Shown piece by piece: positions 58,580-64,000 of a DNA stretch of 64,000 nucleotides. The notes beneath the pieces are model-generated. The model did not search any database. It saw nothing but the letters and a program-made list of their open reading frames with translations, and was not told the DNA's origin. The translations under genes were made by a program, and so were the position numbers. Every line of letters begins with the position of its first letter. Positions within the stretch are counted from its first letter, which is position 1. This DNA comes from Oreohelix idahoensis (Eukaryota > Mollusca > Gastropoda > Stylommatophora > Oreohelicidae), in assembly GCA_024509875.1 (NCBI GenBank), contig JAMPIV010022915.1, positions 186,001 to 250,000 on the forward strand, written 5' to 3'.

Positions 58580-59818
58580 ACTTCTCTGGGGAAAACCCAA
58601 GATCTTAAGGAAATGGTCCTTATAGAGCAATTAAGAGAGTCCATGGCTCCAGACCTGAGAAAGTTTCTCATGGAACAAGGTGCAGAGAGGCTGGGTGAGT
58701 TGCTAAATGTTGCTGAAAGGTATCAAGCAGCTCAAGCAGAGGTAACAGGTAATAAAAAGAAACAAGTGGATAACTTTAGGGCACCACAGGACTTTAATAA
58801 ATTTGATCCTAGAGATCAAAACAAAGGTAAGCACCAATTTGATAGGCCACGGTATGAAAATAAAAATAAATTCCCACAATTCGATGAAAGGAAATATGAT
58901 GAAAGAAAATCTTTCAACCAAGGAAAAAGGTGGTGTAAGAATTGTCAGATGAACAATCATGACACTGACCATTGCAGAAGGAAACCTGTGTATATGGCAA
59001 CCCTTCAGGTCAGGTCGACCTCAAGACAGGAGGAGGATATTATGTTGGATACCACTCCAGAAGAGATGAGGAAGGCACAGGCTGGGGATAAAACACTCAA
59101 GCCATGTTTCAGAAAATTGTCAACTTGTCATACAACTCCAGGCAAGGGAGATTTTTACATGAAAAACAAGTTGATGTATAGGAAGACTGGAGCTAGATCC
59201 AAAGGTCAGGGACAACTGGTACTTCCTAAAAGATATAGGGCAGACTTAATAAGGAGCCTACATGTGAAACCAGATGGGGACCATGAGAAGATAGGTACCA
59301 TCATTCAAAAGGTGGCTCACAATTATTATTGGCTCAAAGCAAGATGGGACATTGAGAATTTTGTAGAAAGGTGTAGCATAGCACATGAGGGAACACCCAC
59401 AAGTGGGAACATTGATCAGGACCTGGACACGCCACGGGGCAAAATTAGGCCTGATAATAAAAAGAAAAATAGATTTGATAAAGTGGACCAAATGGAATGG
59501 GAAGCCCCTTTTCACGGACAAGCTTCACTTAACTGTTTTACAATGGCCACTATGCGGAGAGTGCAAAAAGATGTCTTACCCCAGGATAAGCCGAAAATCC
59601 CTCAATCGGACTTAAACAAACTGGAGGAAGAGGATGTAGGGAGGAAATCTCTCATCAAGAATTTTAAGTGGGGAGAAAGCCCCAAAAGAAAAATTGGTAG
59701 CGGTCGTTTTGTGCATGATAATTCTGGGAGGAAAAATCATCACTATAAAGCTTCGAGTGGAAGAGACCATACCGGTGCATGGACAAATAGGTCCACACAA
59801 TTAAAGGTCCATATGTAG
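58580..59818 (+). pseudogene. gag end and integrase N-terminal remnant of element B
   Basis: In frame with the preceding gag after TGA; first Met at 58613. Encodes the capsid end (DLRKFLMEQGAERLGELLNV), a CCHC knuckle at 58933-58974, then without any protease motif QLVLPKRYRADLIRSLHV and the integrase finger with its last Cys changed (RCSIAHEG). A roughly 110-residue stretch of unknown origin follows where the integrase core should be, ending LKVHM before TAG. Collinear with A apart from A's LINE insert. Confidence 0.8.
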
Positions 59819-59820
59819 CT

Positions 59821-60402
59821 TTGTTAAGAACGTGGACTGATGAAAAGGCAGAGGAAAACATTACATCTTCATACCAATATGTGAATGAGCTGACCACTCG
59901 TTTAAAAACTGGCTGGAAACTTGCCAATAAAAATTTGAAACAAGCCAGGAAGAAACATGCTGCCTATTATAACAGGAAGGCGAAAGACAGAAATTTGGCT
60001 GTGGGAGAGAAAGTACTGCTTCTTTTGCCCGGGAGTCAGAATAAGTTACAAACTGGATGGCAGGGTCCATATACAGTTCTAGAGAAGGTGTCTAGAACAA
60101 ATTATAAGATAGATAAGAAGGGGAAAGAAAAAATCTATCATGTGAATCTCCTGAAGAAATATTTGGAAAGAGAACATCAGGAAGAGACACACTTGTTGAC
60201 CTTGTCCATCGCCATGGAGATGAAAAAGGAACCACTTTCATCATTTGAGTATCCATTACACCCCTGTGAGACAGCAGCACAGGTGAAAATCAGTACACAT
60301 TTAACGAAAACTCAGAAAGAGAGAGTGCAACAGGTTCTAAATAATCATGCAGAGGTGTTAACAGACCGACCAGGGCATACAAACCTATTGGATATGATAT
60401 GA
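59821..60402 (+). pseudogene. Integrase C-terminal region of element B
   Basis: 193-codon frame: LTTRLKTGWKLANKNLKQAR, AAYYNRKAKDRNLAVGEKVL, WQGPYTVLEKV and YHVNLLKKYLERE, then the linker to reverse transcriptase. A small indel at TNLLDMI shifts the frame relative to the next piece; in element A this junction is in one frame. Confidence 0.85.
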
Positions 60403-60899
60403 AACTGATAGACCCCACACCTGTCTGTATGAAACCATATTCGATTCCGTTTGCTAAGGAGAAAGCTTTGAAGGAAGAGATAGACTATCTGTTGAAGGAA
60501 GGAATTATTTCGCACAGTGAATCTTCGTATAGTTCCGGTGTTGTACTCTTAAGGAAGCCCTCTGGAGACCATAGACTCTGTATAGATTACAGGAGACTGA
60601 ATGCTATTACAGAAGGACAGGTGGATCCATTGCCGGATACAAATCAGCTGTTTGCCAGACTAAATAAAGCTAAATATTTCCCCAAAGTGGATCTGAGTAA
60701 AGGATACTATCAGATTCCAGTAAAGCCTGAGGTTAGACCATACTTAGCTTTTAGTACCTCAGAAGGACACTATGAGTTTAATAGATTGCCATTTGGATTG
60801 AAGAATGCGCCTAGTGTCTTCTCTAGAATGAGGAGAAAATTGTTGGATGTAAACATTTCGGAGGAACGTAACGAATCCCTGAGTTGCCTCTTTGATTGA
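60399..60899 (+). pseudogene. N-terminal half of reverse transcriptase, element B
   Basis: 166-codon frame: PYSIPFAKEKALKEEIDYLL, LCIDYRRLNAITEGQ, KVDLSKGYYQIPVKPEVRPY, FNRLPFGLKNAPSVFSRMRR. The first catalytic Asp is present. The sequence ends before YxDD and RNase H, so it is inactive. Best preserved of the A/B pair. Confidence 0.88.
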
Positions 60900-61297
60900 G
60901 GATATTCCGAATGTTTCATACAGGATAATAAGAAGATTATGGGATCCACTACGAAAACTCTGCTATCACCAGGTATATGTTATCTCCTCATAACGTACAT
61001 TTTGAGGGAAATATAATGTTCTCTGGACATGTCATTGCGCAGACTCAGAGAAGAGAAATGGTGAATACGGGTTGCGAAGCAGCATTAAGACAAGCACTCA
61101 CACTTGCGGCTGTTCAGTAACATAACCGAAATATATTATTGGTTGTAGAAGTCTGAGGCAGATTTCAAGAGTAGTGCCTACTCTGAATGGACCCAACTAC
61201 ATAAAACCATGATAGCACCACAGCAGAGTAAAGTCAAGTTGACTTACATTTATCTATGTGTATATAGAATAAAGGACTGACATATAATGTCTGTTTT
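60900..61297 (+). other. 3' interior of element B
   Basis: No coding frame; collinear with 27150-27571 of element A. Confidence 0.7.
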
Positions 61298-61308
61298 AAG
61301 AGGGGAGG
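61298..61308 (+). promoter_or_regulatory. Polypurine tract of element B
   Basis: AAGAGGGGAGG directly before the 3' LTR. Confidence 0.85.
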
Positions 61309-63767
61309 TGTCGTGAAATATTCTAATCCACATATATAAATTATCAGGTAAATATAAAGCCTAACAAATAAATTCTAATAAAGAAAAGAGCAATGGTAAA
61401 ATAACAGTGCGGTCACAAAGAATGTACTCGAAATCCCCCTTTGTTTTATGCTTCGTCTGCAAATTGTAACGTTTCCACGTTAAATATAAGCCACTGCATA
61501 AATACAAGCGTTTCCACAACACATTAAAACGGGTATTGCATTTCTGAGAAAAACATTGAGGGGCACTGCGTAATGACCTAAATTAATCCTAACATTAATT
61601 ATACTGCGTTACCAAAACGAACGAACAGATGGACTCAAATAGAAAGAGAGAGGGGCGAATAAAATCAGGAACGCATGCAAAATTAAACACGCGTCTCGCT
61701 ATTAATGCCACCCCAACAAGCGTAACGCGATACACAATTACTACTATCACGCGTGTAAGGCCACATGCACTAACTTTATTTCAAATCGACAGTGATAAAA
61801 TTCACTACCCTTCCCAGAGTTAGGTTTTAAAATCACGAAAAACGCTTATTAGAAAAGATAACATTAGATGGGTTTACGGTTGAAAACATTACAGTACCCA
61901 GACAGCACATCTTCGAAACAGGAGGTAGAAGAAATTGCATATTTTGAACGCAGCCACTTAGCTCTTTTAAATTTGTATATTTGGGTTCCTTAGGGCTTGC
62001 TGACAAAGAATATGTAAAACGTTACGCAAATAGTCTAGGAATTAACAAGTTATAACCAAAATAAAATAGTGGGGATGCCTGACAGCATGAAATCATTTCT
62101 GCTCATAAAATTTTTTTTTATAACGTGTTTGAAAAAACCTTACGTACGGAAATAGCCTACCATGTAAACTCCAAATTGATTGGAGCGCAACAAATATAAG
62201 ACTAAACACGATTGGTCGGACTATAAATACTATCTTTGGTTGTTAGGGGAGACGTAGGAAGGTAAAATTTTTTCAAACACTTGTCGAAACGTGGCTCCAT
62301 TGGCCAGACTCGCTGATATAATCACTTAGGAGCGTTAGTTCGAGACCACTAGTTCAAATAAGCTTGATAAAGCAACAGTGCGTTGAAGCCAGCTCATATT
62401 TTTGCTAAATAAAAGCCTGGAACATAAGCAGATGGGAATTTGTGCCAGTATTTGTGCCAGAATTCATTGCTAGTCAACGTATCTGTGTTTATTCTATGAA
62501 TTGTGGTAAGCTTGAAACATTCAGTATCTTTTAATGAAAATTGAATGTGAATTGTTAATTTATGCCTGTATATATGTGTAGTTCAGTAGCAAACATGATG
62601 TAAAGCCTATAATGCTCCAGCCTGAACAGAAGGTGTCGGAGGAAAGTAAAACGGCATGAAATGGCCAAACAGTACACTGACACCTAGATGATTGACTAGA
62701 AAGAAATAATGCTGGAAGTGCAGAGGCGTAGTAACCATTAAGGAGGTTAATACTGGTATAAAGTATTTCAGATGAAGCTGACAGTTGGCCTAACGCTCTG
62801 AACTCAATGTTTGTGGTGTATTGTGCTCAGTGTAGAACTAGAGTATCAATTAGTTATGAAGTAGAAGGTACATCCTTCTTGTTTTCAGGGACCGTGGTCT
62901 TGATGGTATTGAGCAGCACCTGGTCAGAGCTTTGCTGAATCCAGAGTCGGACAGCATACTCCTTGGTCCATTTAGCTATCAGTGAGGTGTCTCCAGAGCA
63001 CAGGGGAGAAATCGAGCAGAGGAGTCTTTTCCTGCCGCCATCACGCAAGATAAGCTGATGTGGCCAGCTGAGCTCAAAATTATGTACCCCCATCTTAAAA
63101 TAACATTGTAACATAAACTTAAGAGGGGAAGTAAATTGTTTTAATATCAGGAACTGAGAACATCTCCAATACTAGTTCCAATAAAGACAAACTATTGAAG
63201 TCATGATGACAAATACCAACAGAGCTTGAACAAAACAAAACCAGTATTACCTCATATTACTACTACACAACTAACACACATAGGATACTTTTAATAATAT
63301 ATGTCACTACAATATTCATATTGATAAATTCTGTACATATAACTTGTAATTACAATTGATTGTGATTCCTGGTTCCCTTTGTATTTGAATCAGGACACAT
63401 ATTCATTCATGACAGCAATGAATACATATTGTTATTTGAAAAGTTATCAGTGACTCCTTTAAGATATCCTTGTAGAGTGTTTTATGTATGTGAGTGTCAC
63501 AGTGTTGTCAAGTGTAGTGGAATAAATTAAATTGTTTATCTGTCTGTTGTTGTTTTGACTTACACTTCATCATACACATACCCTAGACATACAACGTAGT
63601 CATCACACTATTCCAGAATAATTCTGACTGAGAGATATATATATATGTGGCAGCAAGTAAGGTTATCTATAATACACTACTCTTATTAGATGTAGATACC
63701 TTCACAGCTGATCTCAGTCAGTACACTAAGTCCCCTATAAATATTTATAACCTCCCACTTCACCACA
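61309..63767 (+). repeat. 3' LTR of element B
   Basis: Complete 2459-bp LTR, the best reference copy of this family in the window. It contains a 12-bp duplication (TTTGTGCCAGTA) near 62447 not seen in the 5' LTR. Confidence 0.96.
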
Positions 63768-64000
63768 AAGTGAAACTATGGATATTTGTCAAGCAGAAGT
63801 AACAATCAGTAGTGTGATTTGTCGGTTCACGCCATATTACTGGCACTCCAAAAGGCATCGACTTATGCTTCGGCAATTTTCGTAACCAACCTGCCAATGT
63901 ATTTGCACAAGTCGAACAAACTGCATTTGGCTTCCAAGATTTATTTGCGTCATCAACTTTCGAATCGAAATAAAGTTCATATGCTTTCTTTAGTAATGGT
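63768..64000 (-). pseudogene. Multicopy zinc-finger-type repeat gene, copy 2, 5' part (runs off the window)
   Basis: The minus strand encodes LLKKAYELYFDSKV, KSWKPNAVCSTCANTLAGWL, SMPFGVPVIWREPTNH and TDCYFCLTN, then the insertion point of element B. It aligns residue by residue with copy 1 at 10835-11030. The start lies beyond the window edge. Confidence 0.88.

Larger units (their letters stand above)
45853..63767 (+). mobile_element. LTR element B: internally deleted Gmr1-like element hosting element D
   Basis: LTRs TGTCGTGAAATATTC to CACTTCACCACA; 5' LTR in two pieces (45853-46178 and 55343-57459), 3' LTR 61309-63767. AAGTG flanks both ends (45848-45852 and 63768-63772), a perfect 5-bp target duplication. 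The interior holds the tRNA-Pro site, gag with one TGA, remnants of integrase, integrase C-terminus, half of reverse transcriptase and a polypurine tract. LTRs differ at only about eight places by eye, including a 12-bp duplication near 62450. It is inserted antisense in gene copy 2. Confidence 0.95.

Overview
This is repeat-dominated nuclear DNA of an animal, most likely an invertebrate. It is AT-rich and carries LTR retrotransposons, several non-LTR (LINE) families, hAT-like and foldback MITEs, long minisatellite arrays and dinucleotide microsatellites. I see no operon, ribosome-binding site, tRNA or rRNA, and no convincing intact host gene. The species cannot be fixed from the sequence; the repeat content would suit a mollusc, arachnid or similar genome.

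Layout. 0-10 kb: a (TG)n run, an old LTR relic, a 23-bp minisatellite, a 26-bp satellite interrupted by a LINE fragment, decayed LINE 3' ends, and a 42-bp array running into a 36-bp array of about 54 copies. 9.9-10.5 kb: a 591-bp foldback MITE. 10.7-18.9 kb: a multicopy zinc-finger-type gene (copy 1) split by LTR element C, which is antisense and carries one gag-like ORF and no pol. 19-31 kb: LINE remnants with a 36-bp minisatellite that is itself split by LTR element A (21688-29664, target duplication ACAAG). 31-45 kb: an 18-bp array, a solo LTR with target duplication CTGTA, a 68-bp array hit by an RTE-like LINE, further minisatellites and a hAT MITE. 44.5-64 kb: copy 2 of the same gene on the minus strand, split by LTR element B (45853-63767, duplication AAGTG). 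The 5' LTR of B is in turn split by LTR element D (46179-55337, duplication TGGAC).

The most interesting content is the retrotransposon system. Element D has a long uninterrupted pol reading frame whose domain order is protease, integrase, reverse transcriptase, RNase H. In ordinary Ty3/Gypsy elements integrase comes last, so D has the Copia-like order known from the Gmr1-like lineage. Elements A and B also have integrase parts upstream of reverse transcriptase. They share one defective architecture: no protease seen, no integrase core, a broken integrase finger, no RNase H, and the same TGA inside gag. They look like products of a non-autonomous master that moved by using another element's enzymes. 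A, B and C all have a primer-binding site matching or resembling that for tRNA-Pro; the site in B is a perfect 18-nt match. D shows no recognisable primer site.

By eye, the two LTRs differ at only a handful of positions in B, C and D and at roughly twenty in A. B, C and D are therefore recent. The nesting order (copy 2, then B, then D; LINE, then minisatellite, then A) gives a relative history that target duplications confirm at four insertions.
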